Positions 1 to 7,473 of a stretch of 64,000 bases of DNA are shown here, piece after piece. The notes under the pieces were generated by a model. The model did no database searches. It was not told where the DNA came from and saw only the letters and a list, made by a program, of their open reading frames with translations. How positions within the stretch are numbered: position 1 is the first letter of the stretch; each line of letters starts with the position of its first letter. The stretch is from Vampirovibrio chlorellavorus (GTDB lineage Bacteria; Cyanobacteriota; Vampirovibrionia; Vampirovibrionales; Vampirovibrionaceae): NCBI GenBank assembly GCA_003149345.1, contig QFWI01000008.1, positions 434,001-498,000 of the forward strand, given 5' to 3'. The translations under genes and the position numbers were made by a program.

Positions 1-19
1 TTTTCCTGATTTGCCGCTC

Positions 20-226
20 TTACCGGTTTTTACCGATGCACTCTCTACAAAACTGCTTCGCTGTTCCTTTACCGCATTGGCCACATAACGGGAGAAAATT
101 CCAACAGGCGGTGCAACAATACTTCCAGCCATCTATGGCCATGTACGTTCCCGGTTTGCCCATGTCCTGTCCGCAAATGTGGCATGACGGTTTTTCAGCC
201 TTTCGAGAGTAAGTTTTCAGGCTCAT
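20..226 (-). CDS. Small zinc-ribbon-like protein (68 aa)
   Basis: Function is unknown. The protein has three CxxC pairs (CHIC, CGQC and a late CREC) and a CCTAC segment, so it probably folds around one or two metal ions like a small zinc ribbon. Small cysteine-rich proteins of this type are common in phages and integrative elements, where they often act in regulation or DNA transactions; that role is inference. The start overlaps the end of the preceding 61-aa gene by 32 bases, and GGAAG lies directly before the ATG. It is the last gene of the minus-strand element operon visible in the window. Confidence 0.6.
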   Translation of the reverse strand: MSLKTYSRKAEKPSCHICGQDMGKPGTYMAIDGWKYCCTACWNFLPLCGQCGKGTAKQFCRECIGKNR

Positions 227-380
227 CTTCCAAGTCCAAAATCGGAGCGGCTACGCATTTTTCAATCAGTGCGGATTCAATGCCTCTCTGGTACATCAGC
301 CATTGGCAGGCGCCCTGAAAGGTTTTAAATTGCATCTCTTTATCAGTGCCATCGTTAAAGCTGGCTTCTACAGTAAACAT
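195..380 (-). CDS. Small hypothetical protein (61 aa)
   Basis: No family is recognised. It is an acidic, soluble-looking protein with no membrane segment. GAGGT lies 8 bases before the ATG, and the 3' end overlaps the next gene by 32 bases, which is typical of tightly packed phage-type operons. Only 6 bases separate it from the helicase gene upstream, so the genes are probably co-transcribed and this one may be translationally coupled to the helicase. Confidence 0.6.
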   Translation of the reverse strand: MFTVEASFNDGTDKEMQFKTFQGACQWLMYQRGIESALIEKCVAAPILDLEDEPENLLSKG

Positions 381-386
381 GGGGTA

Positions 387-2429
387 TTACCTCAAAATCT
401 CTACTAAACGCTGATCGTGAATAAGGCTTGTACGATAGGCCTTTGGGAAGCTGTTCAGGAACGTCCCCTTGTATCGTGCCGTGGTCAGTCGGGGATCCAG
501 AATGGCTACAGCCCCGGTATCGCTTTTGGTTCTAATGAGCCGCCCGAAACCTTGCAAAAGCCGGATAACAGCGGGGTAAATTCCCAAGTCCATGAATGCC
601 CGGTTGGCCAAGGCGGGTGTGGTCCGGTAGCGGTTTTCCCGCGCCTGGTGAATCGGTTCCCGGTTATTGGGAAATGGAATCTTGTCGATGATGACCAGCT
701 TGAGATCATCGCCCTCGATGGAAATGCCTTCCCAGAAACTGGAGGTCCCAACCAGAATGGAATTTTCTGTGTTTTTGAACCACTCAATCAGCTTGCTATT
801 TGGCATTTCCGGGGATTGGGCCTTCACCGGAAAAGTGCATTCCCGGGCCAGAAATCCCGATATTTCCTTTAGCGCCTGGTTGGATGTGGTGAGAATCAGG
901 GCTCGGCCTCGGGATAAATTCACCAGCTGCAAAATCTGGTCTTGCATCCATATTTGATACTCCACGCCTTTAGGGGTACCTTTCTGTTCAGCCACAGCTG
1001 GGGGCGGGGTGGGGATGTACAACACGCAATTTTGGGAATAGCTGAACGGGCTGGGACAATCAAATTCACCAGCCAGCACCATGCCCACCCGTGTTCGGAA
1101 CTGGTCAAACATGGCCACGGGCTGAACCCCGGCATTACTGGCCGTCAATTGTGGTTTCTTTCCTTTGATTCCCAAGGTGGCGGAAAGACAAATAACCGAA
1201 ATTTCAGGGTTGGAAAACAGAGCGTTGTACAAGTTTCCAGCCACGATGTACGGGCAAGTCACCACTTTGATGTCCGTTTTGGTCTGTTCCACCCAAGAAA
1301 CCGTTTTAGGGGTGTTGGTCACAGCGGCCATTGCAGCCAGCCCGGCCCCCGCGCAACGGTTCATCAGGTTGTCCTGAGCCTTCCGCTCCCGACTGCCTTC
1401 AGCGGTTTTAAACTGCCAGATTTCATTGGACAGGTTACCCATGGCCCGCTGGAAATCTTCGGTCAGGTCGATCAACTCTTGGCTGGGGATGATGCTTTCC
1501 TTTTCCTTGCCAGCTACCAGTAAGGCCCGGTAAGCCCGGAATAACGCCGCAACCGGTTCAGCAATGCCAGCTAAAAACGTGGGATCCTTTACCCCATATT
1601 CCGTTTTGGCCTTGTTGATATAACCCAATACCTGGTGTTCGGTCAGGCTTTGTTCCAGCTTGCTGATGGCCTTTTCTTCCAGCTGGTGAGCCTCATCCAG
1701 AATGAGCGCGTCGTACGCCGGAAATATCTCAATTTCAGGGTTGAACAGATCGAGCAACAGCAAGTCAAAGTTCGTAACGATGATTTCAGCCTTCTGAACA
1801 TCAGCTTTAGCCTTGTAATAGTGGCATTCGGAATAAAAGGGGCATTTACGCCCAGTACAAGAATCATCAGCATTGATTTTTGACCAATCCATTTCCAAAA
1901 CGTTAAAGGGGATCTCTTCCTTGTCGCCGGTTTCCGTGGTGTCGTACCACTCCTTCAGGCGTTTGATATTGTCGGGCTGGGAAAACAAGGTTTGTTGTCC
2001 GAATACCTTCTCGCCCTTGTCAATACAGGCATAATTGTTTTTCCCTTTGGCCCGGGCCCAGGTCATATCCGGGAACATTGATTGCAGGAAGGGCAGATCC
2101 TTGGAGGCGTACTGTTCCAGCAGGGAGTTGTTTGCGGTGGCAATAATGGCCCGCTTGCCCTTCCCGTGGAACGCGGCAATGATTGCTCCACCTACCGCGA
2201 AAGATTTACCCGTCCCGGTGGGAGCCTGAGCGGCAAGGTGGGTTTTGTTTTCCAGGCATCCGGCAATAGCGGCGGTCAGTTCATACTGTTCTTTCCGTTT
2301 TTCAAACCCGGTCAGATTAGCCTGAAGTACGGAATAAAACCGTTCCACCCCGATATTGGCAATATTCCCGGGAGGGGTTTTTTCTGGATTGTGGCCCCCA
2401 AAGGGGGGAGCGTTAATTTCAACGGCCAT
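387..2429 (-). CDS. DinG/XPD-family iron-sulfur DNA helicase (680 aa)
   Basis: This is a superfamily 2 ATP-dependent helicase of the DinG/XPD type. Visible motifs are Walker A in APTGTGKS near residue 70, Walker B as LILDEAH near residue 245, SATLG in motif III, and the C-terminal motif VI around QGFGRLIR. Between motifs I and II lie four cysteines (one before residue 150, then CTGRKCPFYSEC near 190-205), matching the 4Fe-4S cluster of this family. Family members unwind 5'-overhang or R-loop DNA. There is no N-terminal exonuclease domain. It sits inside an integrated element and, with the two unknown genes upstream, probably forms its replication or recombination module. Which nucleic acid it acts on is not visible. 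Confidence 0.85.
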   Translation of the reverse strand: MAVEINAPPFGGHNPEKTPPGNIANIGVERFYSVLQANLTGFEKRKEQYELTAAIAGCLENKTHLAAQAPTGTGKSFAVGGAIIAAFHGKGKRAIIATANNSLLEQYASKDLPFLQSMFPDMTWARAKGKNNYACIDKGEKVFGQQTLFSQPDNIKRLKEWYDTTETGDKEEIPFNVLEMDWSKINADDSCTGRKCPFYSECHYYKAKADVQKAEIIVTNFDLLLLDLFNPEIEIFPAYDALILDEAHQLEEKAISKLEQSLTEHQVLGYINKAKTEYGVKDPTFLAGIAEPVAALFRAYRALLVAGKEKESIIPSQELIDLTEDFQRAMGNLSNEIWQFKTAEGSRERKAQDNLMNRCAGAGLAAMAAVTNTPKTVSWVEQTKTDIKVVTCPYIVAGNLYNALFSNPEISVICLSATLGIKGKKPQLTASNAGVQPVAMFDQFRTRVGMVLAGEFDCPSPFSYSQNCVLYIPTPPPAVAEQKGTPKGVEYQIWMQDQILQLVNLSRGRALILTTSNQALKEISGFLARECTFPVKAQSPEMPNSKLIEWFKNTENSILVGTSSFWEGISIEGDDLKLVIIDKIPFPNNREPIHQARENRYRTTPALANRAFMDLGIYPAVIRLLQGFGRLIRTKSDTGAVAILDPRLTTARYKGTFLNSFPKAYRTSLIHDQRLVEILR

Positions 2430-2475
2430 GGTGGGTACAGGTATCCTTTTTACGGCTTTTACGTTAATCGGCAGA

Positions 2476-3564
2476 CTAGAATCCCATCGGGACGGTTAAC
2501 GGTTGCGCTGGAACGGGAGCCGGTGCCGGTTGCGCTTCTGGCACATCGTCCAGACCGTCAATGGTGATTGCGGAAACCGTCACGCCGGGCGCTGGACTTG
2601 CAGGGGTTTGTTCAGCAGGAGCGGCGGGAACGGTAACTTGGCTAATCACGCCTGCCACTGGCTGGGCGGCGGAACTGTTCGCGGGCAATGCGGCTACAGC
2701 GTCAGCACTTGGCAAGGCCATTACAGCGTTGGCGTTATGATCCACATAGACTTGTTTCCACAGGGATTCCAGATCGGCCCAGACTTCTTTAACGCGCTTC
2801 AGGGTCGCCGGGGTGTTCATCAGGGACTCCCAGTTGAACGGCTGTTCCGCTTTGGTGTAGGACAACCGCTGGAACTGGTTATTGTCATTCCCTTTTTCAA
2901 ACGCTCCAGCGCTTAACGTGGTACGGAAGAACCAACTGTTCACGCGGGCCAGGCCGGGGTTTTTCGCTTGCACTTCCGGCTTTTGGGCAAAGGCGCGGGA
3001 GAGCTTTGCAACCTGATCAAGCCAGGCGGTGGCCTCCATGTAGCTGGCCCCGTGGAAGGACAGAATAGCCACATGATCCAGAGAGGGGATATAGACCAAT
3101 GCGGCTACATCAGCCCGGCAGGCGTCCGCCTTATCCCCACCGTTGGATACGAAGTTTTTGGGGAAATACTGGCAGGATTTGCAGGCGATCCCACTCCAAC
3201 CCTTGGCGTTCTGACCGTCTTGATTGGTGCCACAGGCCAGCCGTTGATTGCCTTCGATTTCCGCATAAAAACGGCGGATACGGGATGATGCCAGTACCAC
3301 CACTTCCAAACTCTGGAAAGCCACATAATCCTTGTCGTTAATGGTAACGATGGTGCCTTGCTTGATCACATCTTCGGACAGGCCCTCAGTGGACAAACCG
3401 ATACCACCCAGGTAGCGAACGGTCTGGTTCAAAGCTGGGTCTTTGGCGAATTCCGGGTTACCCTGGATTAAGCGCCCCCGGTTCAAACCCTCCCGGGCTT
3501 CCTCGGTATAGGACAGCTGATCTGCATCCACGAATCCCAGTAAGTCGTTCATAAAATCAGTCAT
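2476..3564 (-). CDS. Element-encoded protein with Cys cluster (362 aa)
   Basis: The family is not recognised with certainty. Residues 1-250 look globular and include a four-cysteine set (C near 111, CKSC near 128-131, C near 148) that could hold zinc or an iron-sulfur centre. The last ~90 residues are Ala/Pro-rich and end in a short acidic-hydrophobic tail, a layout reminiscent of single-stranded DNA-binding and replication-accessory proteins. That resemblance is only architectural. AAGGGA lies 8 bases before the ATG. The gene is 46 bases upstream of the helicase on the same strand, so a shared function in element replication is likely. Confidence 0.6.
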   Translation of the reverse strand: MTDFMNDLLGFVDADQLSYTEEAREGLNRGRLIQGNPEFAKDPALNQTVRYLGGIGLSTEGLSEDVIKQGTIVTINDKDYVAFQSLEVVVLASSRIRRFYAEIEGNQRLACGTNQDGQNAKGWSGIACKSCQYFPKNFVSNGGDKADACRADVAALVYIPSLDHVAILSFHGASYMEATAWLDQVAKLSRAFAQKPEVQAKNPGLARVNSWFFRTTLSAGAFEKGNDNNQFQRLSYTKAEQPFNWESLMNTPATLKRVKEVWADLESLWKQVYVDHNANAVMALPSADAVAALPANSSAAQPVAGVISQVTVPAAPAEQTPASPAPGVTVSAITIDGLDDVPEAQPAPAPVPAQPLTVPMGF

Positions 3565-3600
3565 GGAGAATTCCCTTTCAAATAAAATCGTTATTACGGT

Positions 3601-4290
3601 CTAAACGGCTTCAGCAGCGATATTGGCCGCTTGCAACAGATTCTGACGGTTTTCCAGTTGAGCTTTGGCAAAGTCCAGCATCCCGACATTCCCGGGCTGG
3701 CCAAGGTAAGCCCAGTCCTCGTTGGAGATGGCGGCTCTTGCTTCGGTCCACTCCTCAGGGGTTCCGGTTTTCAACCCGTCGATCACGTCCACGACTTTCA
3801 AGAATGCCTTGGCCCCGGCGTTATTGTCGGCATACTGAATCAAGGTGGACTTGATGAGCTTGATCACCTCCTGCAACTCCTCAATTTCCATGGTGGCCAT
3901 GGGCTTTTTGAAGTTCAGGTGTTCTACGATTTGCTGGGGGGAGAAATCTTTGTACTCCTGGATGACCACACCAAACCGCTTGGCCCACTCAATGGCGATT
4001 TCGTTCAATTCAATAGCCTGTTGAGCGAATATTTTTTTTGCGGCGCGGCTCCCCGTTTTGATTTCCACCACGTTTTTTTCAGTCGCTACCGCGGTTTCCG
4101 CTTCTTCCGCTTCGGTTTCAGCGTCGGTTTTTTTGCCTTTGGCCGGAGAGGGGGCGGGGCCGTTTTGGAATCGATCGAGCAAGCGATCATATTCCTGGAT
4201 GGCAACATCTGCGGATTCGGTGCAAATGTAAGCCTTTACCGTGTTTTTCCCGTCTTTTAATCCGACTTCAAGATTTACCGAATTTGACAT
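3601..4290 (-). CDS. Hypothetical element protein (229 aa)
   Basis: No family is recognised. The first ~40 residues form a small domain. An Ala/Glu/Lys-rich linker at about residues 45-80 follows, then a mainly helical region. The gene has the same leader motif (GAAAGGGAAT) as the next gene downstream, and lies 36 bases upstream of it on the same strand. Composition and position suggest a recombination- or replication-associated phage-type protein, but nothing in the sequence identifies the activity. Confidence 0.55.
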   Translation of the reverse strand: MSNSVNLEVGLKDGKNTVKAYICTESADVAIQEYDRLLDRFQNGPAPSPAKGKKTDAETEAEEAETAVATEKNVVEIKTGSRAAKKIFAQQAIELNEIAIEWAKRFGVVIQEYKDFSPQQIVEHLNFKKPMATMEIEELQEVIKLIKSTLIQYADNNAGAKAFLKVVDVIDGLKTGTPEEWTEARAAISNEDWAYLGQPGNVGMLDFAKAQLENRQNLLQAANIAAEAV

Positions 4291-4321
4291 TTTTCTGATT
4301 CCCTTTCATTAAATCCGGTGG

Positions 4322-4750
4322 CTAGAAACCAACGGCGCTTTTTAACTCTTCCAGCTTGGTTGTGACTTGCTTAACCGTAATTTCGTCTGAGCGATCCACC
4401 ACGTACCAGCCCTTTTGCTGCCACTCCGCAACCGTCAGATCATCAACTGCCCGATTTTTCAGCAGCTTGTCCAGCGTGGATTTGGTCAGCTTGGGCTCAG
4501 GTGCGGGCGGAGTGCATACCTCCAGAATTCCCAACCGTTCAAACTCTTCCCGGGGAAGCTGGAAAATATACTTTGACGGGGGACGGGACAGCTGATACTT
4601 TTGGCCGAAACTGCCCAATGTTTCCGTGACATCTTCGGTCAGCATGGCCTGGGCCAGATTGGTTTTTGCGTCTGCTTCCTGCATCTCCAGGAGGCGTTTC
4701 TGGTTCTGGATTTCGTGGAGCTTATCGGCCCACATTTGGCTTTGTGACAT
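4322..4750 (-). CDS. Hypothetical element protein (142 aa)
   Basis: The family is unknown. The N-terminal 40 residues are strongly helical and charged, probably a coiled coil. The remainder carries a short Pro-rich segment and a C-terminal helical region. AGAAGGAGA is placed about 8 bases before the ATG, which fixes the start, and this ribosome-binding site lies inside the 3' end of the overlapping 51-aa gene. It belongs to the minus-strand operon that runs from the divergent promoter near 5.95 kb. Confidence 0.55.
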   Translation of the reverse strand: MSQSQMWADKLHEIQNQKRLLEMQEADAKTNLAQAMLTEDVTETLGSFGQKYQLSRPPSKYIFQLPREEFERLGILEVCTPPAPEPKLTKSTLDKLLKNRAVDDLTVAEWQQKGWYVVDRSDEITVKQVTTKLEELKSAVGF

Positions 4751-4877
4751 AACCGGGGTTCTCCTTCTTTTGTTGACTTTTATCCAACCGGTCTATCTGG
4801 TGAATTCGGTCGGTTAGGGGCTTAACTACCAGTTTTGAAAATTCGTTTCTCTCTGACTCTCTGTTTCCTTTTTCCAG
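4722..4877 (-). CDS. Small basic protein with probable CTG start (51 aa)
   Basis: The reading frame is a short, very charged (Glu/Lys/Arg/Gln) peptide. A strong GAAGGAGG is positioned 6 bases before a CTG codon at 4877, directly after the stop codon of the 45-aa gene upstream. The only in-frame ATG (at 4934) lies inside that upstream gene with no ribosome-binding site, so CTG is the better start. It overlaps the 142-aa gene by 29 bases. The function is unknown. The alternative is that the GGAGG serves nothing and the frame is chance. Confidence 0.4.
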   Translation of the reverse strand: MEKGNRESERNEFSKLVVKPLTDRIHQIDRLDKSQQKKENPGYVTKPNVGR

Positions 4878-4891
4878 GGGATTCCTCCTTC

Positions 4892-5029
4892 TCACTTGGG
4901 CAATACAGGGACTTGTTCGGTAAAAATGAGCCATTGAATGTATCGATCCGGTTCAAAGGGATCGAACGGTTCCGGCACATCGGCGGGGTCAAAGTAACCG
5001 CTGTTGTCGGGCATGACTGGCATGGACAT
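4892..5029 (-). CDS. Small acidic protein (45 aa)
   Basis: A 45-residue frame begins with MSMPVMPDNSGYFDPADVPE and continues with a Pro/Asp/Phe-rich stretch. Its ATG overlaps the TAA of the 89-aa gene upstream (TAATG), the usual layout for translational coupling, and a GGAGG for the next gene follows its stop. It is too short for family assignment. The tyrosine, tryptophan and proline content and the position in a tight operon argue for a real gene. Confidence 0.5.
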   Translation of the reverse strand: MSMPVMPDNSGYFDPADVPEPFDPFEPDRYIQWLIFTEQVPVLPK

Positions 5030-5298
5030 TACGCACTCACCTTTTGATCGGCTTGGCCTTCGGAAGCCTTAATCAATACGGACAGGATGGCCTGAATTCC
5101 CAAAATTTGGTGCGTATTCCAAGCAATGTGCTTCCTATGGATGTCCAGAAAATGCTTGGCTTGTTTTTTGTCCACATATACCGATGAAATGTGTCCGTTA
5201 AGGATTTCGGTCATCAAACCCGCTTGTGTTTCACTCTCTTTTTTGAGTGCTAAATGAGCTTGCAGCTTGCTTTGGTAATGCTCGATTTCGTTCAACAT
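5029..5298 (-). CDS. Hypothetical helical protein (89 aa)
   Basis: An all-helical protein of unknown family. The N-terminal third looks like a coiled coil, and there is a His-rich middle part (HFLDIHRKHIAWNTH). ATAGGA lies before the ATG with a workable spacing. Its stop codon is shared with the start of the 45-aa gene downstream. It is part of the minus-strand early-type operon of the element. Confidence 0.5.
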   Translation of the reverse strand: MLNEIEHYQSKLQAHLALKKESETQAGLMTEILNGHISSVYVDKKQAKHFLDIHRKHIAWNTHQILGIQAILSVLIKASEGQADQKVSA

Positions 5299-5404
5299 CG
5301 GTAAAATTCCTATTTGCGTAAAACTTGAAAGAAAAAATCCCCAGGCTAAAGCCAGGCCATAGCCTGAGGGTTGTGGAAGGTGAGTACATTGTTAAAGTAG
5401 GTAG
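5299..5404. other. Short gap with an inverted repeat
   Basis: The spacer holds a hairpin-like sequence around 5341-5370 (CCAGGCTAAAGCCAGG followed by CCATAGCCTGAGGG). It could be a weak intra-operon structure. No gene is seen. Confidence 0.25.
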
Positions 5405-5515
5405 TTAGGGAGTTAAATCGGGAACGAACCAGGGGCCAGCCAGGCATGCCACTATAAAAATGGTATAGGCTAATTCTTTTAGAGCGTTTATAAGCCGTTG
5501 TTTTGTAAATAACAT
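5405..5515 (-). CDS. Tiny single-pass membrane peptide (36 aa)
   Basis: The frame encodes a basic N-terminus (MLFTKQRLINALKELAY) followed by a hydrophobic stretch (TIFIVACLAGPWFV) long enough for one membrane helix. GAAGG is placed about 8 bases before the ATG. Small inner-membrane peptides occur in phage and plasmid operons as toxins, holin-like proteins or modulators, but no specific family is recognised. Confidence 0.4.
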   Translation of the reverse strand: MLFTKQRLINALKELAYTIFIVACLAGPWFVPDLTP

Positions 5516-5562
5516 CGTGATAACCTTCTTACTGCGTATGAAATGATTGAATTGAACCCGGA

Positions 5563-5745
5563 CTATTCCGGCTTACTTGTCGTAACTTGTTCAGAGTCGG
5601 CTTGCCGCTTGCGTCTGGCCCGGATTCTTTGAACCACTTCAAATAACCCGGCAAGTCGGCGCGCACCCTCGGTGCAAAAACCGGCTTCTTCATAGATTTT
5701 TTGCATTGGATATGCCGATGAAGGAATTTGGCATGGCTCGGACAT
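5563..5745 (-). CDS. Small basic protein (60 aa)
   Basis: The protein has a short N-terminal part with a cysteine pair spaced widely (C5, C24) and a strongly basic helix (RIRARRKRQ) near residues 40-48. The latter is suggestive of nucleic-acid binding. AAAGGA precedes the ATG by about 9 bases. It lies between the tiny membrane peptide and the ribbon-helix-helix gene in the same operon. The family is unknown. Confidence 0.5.
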   Translation of the reverse strand: MSEPCQIPSSAYPMQKIYEEAGFCTEGARRLAGLFEVVQRIRARRKRQADSEQVTTSKPE

Positions 5746-5772
5746 TTGGAGGAATCCTTTATGGTCGAAAAA

Positions 5773-5919
5773 CTAGGCCGATTGGCGTTTGTTATCTCGG
5801 TGTTGTTTAATCCAGTAGCTGACCTGTTGGGTCAAGGAGCGCTTCTCTTCTTCTGCGATCTCCCGGAGGTACTGAAGGTCTTCAGGAGAAATCGCTACTG
5901 TTGTTAATGGCTGTTTCAC
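5773..5919 (-). CDS. Ribbon-helix-helix DNA-binding protein (48 aa)
   Basis: The 48-residue product shows the Arc/CopG pattern: a short beta strand with alternating residues (TTVAIS), then PEDLQYLREIAEEE as helix A and SLTQQVSYWIKQH as helix B. Proteins of this fold dimerise and bind palindromic operators. It starts at GTG with GGAAGAG upstream, and is the first gene of the minus-strand operon, next to the 12-bp inverted repeat. It is therefore a likely autoregulator of the element's early operon. A role as the antitoxin of a small module is the main alternative. Confidence 0.6.
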   Translation of the reverse strand: MKQPLTTVAISPEDLQYLREIAEEEKRSLTQQVSYWIKQHRDNKRQSA

Positions 5920-5932
5920 TGTTCGCTCTTCC

Positions 5933-5986
5933 GACTTGTTATAACTAACAACTTATAAATATTATAGTTCCTACTTATAACAAGTC
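5933..5986. promoter_or_regulatory. Divergent operator/promoter region with 12-bp inverted repeat
   Basis: GACTTGTTATAA at 5933-5944 is repeated as its exact reverse complement at 5975-5986, with a 30-bp AT-rich spacer. ACTTATAA also occurs twice in direct orientation (5951 and 5973). The region separates the ribbon-helix-helix gene (minus) from the XRE-type gene (plus). Paired operators of this kind are typical of regulatory switches in temperate elements. Confidence 0.6.
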
Positions 5987-6011
5987 AATAGTGAAATTGA
6001 ATTTTTAGTTA

Positions 6012-6368
6012 GTGATGACGACAATGCTTGTTATGGATATGTTTGTGGAGAAGTTTAAGGCGTACTGCAAAAGCGTAGGTACGTCCCCGCACAAAATCGC
6101 ACAGGAAACTGGCGCAGATACTACATTGGTGAGTAATTGGATAAACGGAAAGCGTGATCCCAAAGTCTCAACAATAATGGAACTACTTAAAAAGTTCTCA
6201 CAGTCTGAAACTTTAGGATTGGATTACCCAACATTGGCCTACTGGTGGGCAAGTGAGCATATCCCAAAAGAAAGTTTTGAGGTTGCTTTTAAAGAGCTTT
6301 ATTCATCTGATCCGAATCTGAAAGATAAGGTGGAGGAGCATAAAAGAAAAGCTCAGCCAAAGAAATGA
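6012..6368 (+). CDS. XRE-family HTH transcriptional regulator (118 aa)
   Basis: A helix-turn-helix of the Cro/CI type is visible at about residues 12-60 (AYCKSVGTSPHKIAQETGAD then TTLVSNWINGKRDPK), followed by a helical C-terminal part with a Lys-rich tail. It is transcribed divergently from the ribbon-helix-helix gene across the inverted repeat and is the likely repressor or counter-regulator of the element. The start is uncertain. The frame opens at GTG 6012 with ATG codons at 6015, 6024, 6033 and 6039, and no clear ribosome-binding site is seen. A leaderless or weakly translated message would fit a lysogeny-type repressor. Confidence 0.7.
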   Translation: MMTTMLVMDMFVEKFKAYCKSVGTSPHKIAQETGADTTLVSNWINGKRDPKVSTIMELLKKFSQSETLGLDYPTLAYWWASEHIPKESFEVAFKELYSSDPNLKDKVEEHKRKAQPKK

Positions 6369-6561
6369 AACGGATAAGCTCAGCTTCATTAAATGAATCA
6401 ATCGCCACTTTTAAGTTTTCGTCCACAGAGTCCCCTACATCGTATATCATTTGAAACCTACGTTATTGCTGAGTCTTATACGATGCTATCGAACAAAAAT
6501 TCTATAGTCAAGCTGAAGGGGTTAAAATTCCATTATTTTTATAAACTATGAAAGGTTCATA

Positions 6562-7065
6562 ATGAATCATCAAGAATATCTCACAATGTCCCTTATGAAC
6601 GAGCTTGGTTATGTGGAAGCCCATCTGATAAAAGATTTTGACGAAAACCAAAAACTGTTTTTTATAAGCGAGTATAAACGCCAAAAAAAGAATACGACTG
6701 CGGCACTCTTGCTTGGTATTTTTATCGGTGAGTTTGGGGCGCATCATTTTTACTTGGGAGACAAAGGAAAAGGCGCTGCTTACCTTGTTATTAGCTTGGT
6801 GAGTTGCGTATTAACATTAGCGGTTATTGGGATTATTGGCCTTGTAACTATGAAGATTATTGCCCTAGTTGAAATGATAGATATTGGAAATAAAGTAGAG
6901 CAGTCCAACCGGCAGGCGGCTTATGAGCTGGCAAACAAAATAAAAAATGGTTTTGGATTTACTTTTCCATTTACTGTAGCTAGCCCTGAGCCACCATCAC
7001 CAAATTCTGCCAGTGAAATCCTAAAAGATGAAACGCCACTAGGGAAGAGTATTTATACCCGATAA
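6562..7065 (+). CDS. TM2-domain membrane protein (167 aa)
   Basis: The middle third is a TM2 domain: a hydrophobic helix containing LLLGIFIGEFGAHHFYLG, the signature FGAHHFYLGDKGKG turn, then a second helical pair (residues about 45-110). TM2 proteins are small membrane proteins of unknown biochemical role, common in bacteria. The N-terminal 45 residues are soluble and helical. The C-terminal tail is Pro/Ser-rich. AAAGG precedes the ATG. The gene is AT-rich compared with the chromosomal genes right of 9.4 kb, consistent with carriage on the element. Confidence 0.7.
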   Translation: MNHQEYLTMSLMNELGYVEAHLIKDFDENQKLFFISEYKRQKKNTTAALLLGIFIGEFGAHHFYLGDKGKGAAYLVISLVSCVLTLAVIGIIGLVTMKIIALVEMIDIGNKVEQSNRQAAYELANKIKNGFGFTFPFTVASPEPPSPNSASEILKDETPLGKSIYTR

Positions 7066-7084
7066 ACTATTCCAAACAAAGAAT

Positions 7085-7261
7085 TTACAGTAACTTATCT
7101 TCCCACCCGAGCATAACCATCAAATCCCTAAACTCGTCATCAGGAAGTTGGTTTATTATGCAAGCAATCATCTGTAACATCGACTCTTTTAACGATTCAG
7201 TGGGTACTACCCCAAAAGATGAAGCCATTTTGAGAGTCATAAACATGTTTTTGTATTTCAT
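7085..7261 (-). CDS. Small hypothetical protein (58 aa)
   Basis: A 58-residue, Met-rich helical frame lies convergent with the TM2 gene. A perfect AGGAGG is placed 5 bases before the ATG at 7261, which strongly supports translation. The product begins MKYKNMFMTLKMASSFGV and ends in an acidic segment. The family is unknown. It sits among accessory genes of the element. Confidence 0.5.
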   Translation of the reverse strand: MKYKNMFMTLKMASSFGVVPTESLKESMLQMIACIINQLPDDEFRDLMVMLGWEDKLL

Positions 7262-7356
7262 TTGACCTCCTGAACTTCTGGCGTATTTTTTAAGGTTTCA
7301 TCGTAAATTTAAGATAACACTACACCAACCAAAATTTAAAAACAAACAATTATAGT

Positions 7357-7440
7357 TACAACGTCAACCGCCAGGATCACGATCAGCTGGATACGGTCAC
7401 CGGGTACGGCAATTTGTTCCTGCGGCTTTTGGGGCGCTAA
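7357..7440 (+). pseudogene. Possible 3' remnant of a degraded gene
   Basis: An isolated, GC-richer frame reads YNVNRQDHDQLDTVTGYGN and continues eight residues to a stop at 7438-7440. It is preceded by AT-rich non-coding DNA and has no start. The abrupt change in composition and the protein-like sequence suggest the tail of a truncated gene, probably left by rearrangement in the element. It may also be chance. Confidence 0.25.
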
Positions 7441-7473
7441 ATCCAGAAGTCTTTAAGAGGTTTTAAAGTAAAA

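Noticed and set aside
4722-4934. ATG-started 70-residue frame
   Set aside because: The ATG lies within the 45-aa gene without a ribosome-binding site. The shorter CTG-started frame fits the Shine-Dalgarno better.
6289-6450. 53-residue minus-strand frame overlapping the XRE gene's 3' end
   Set aside because: It starts with a weak AGG site and overlaps the convergent regulator by 80 bases. Composition is plausible, but evidence is too thin.
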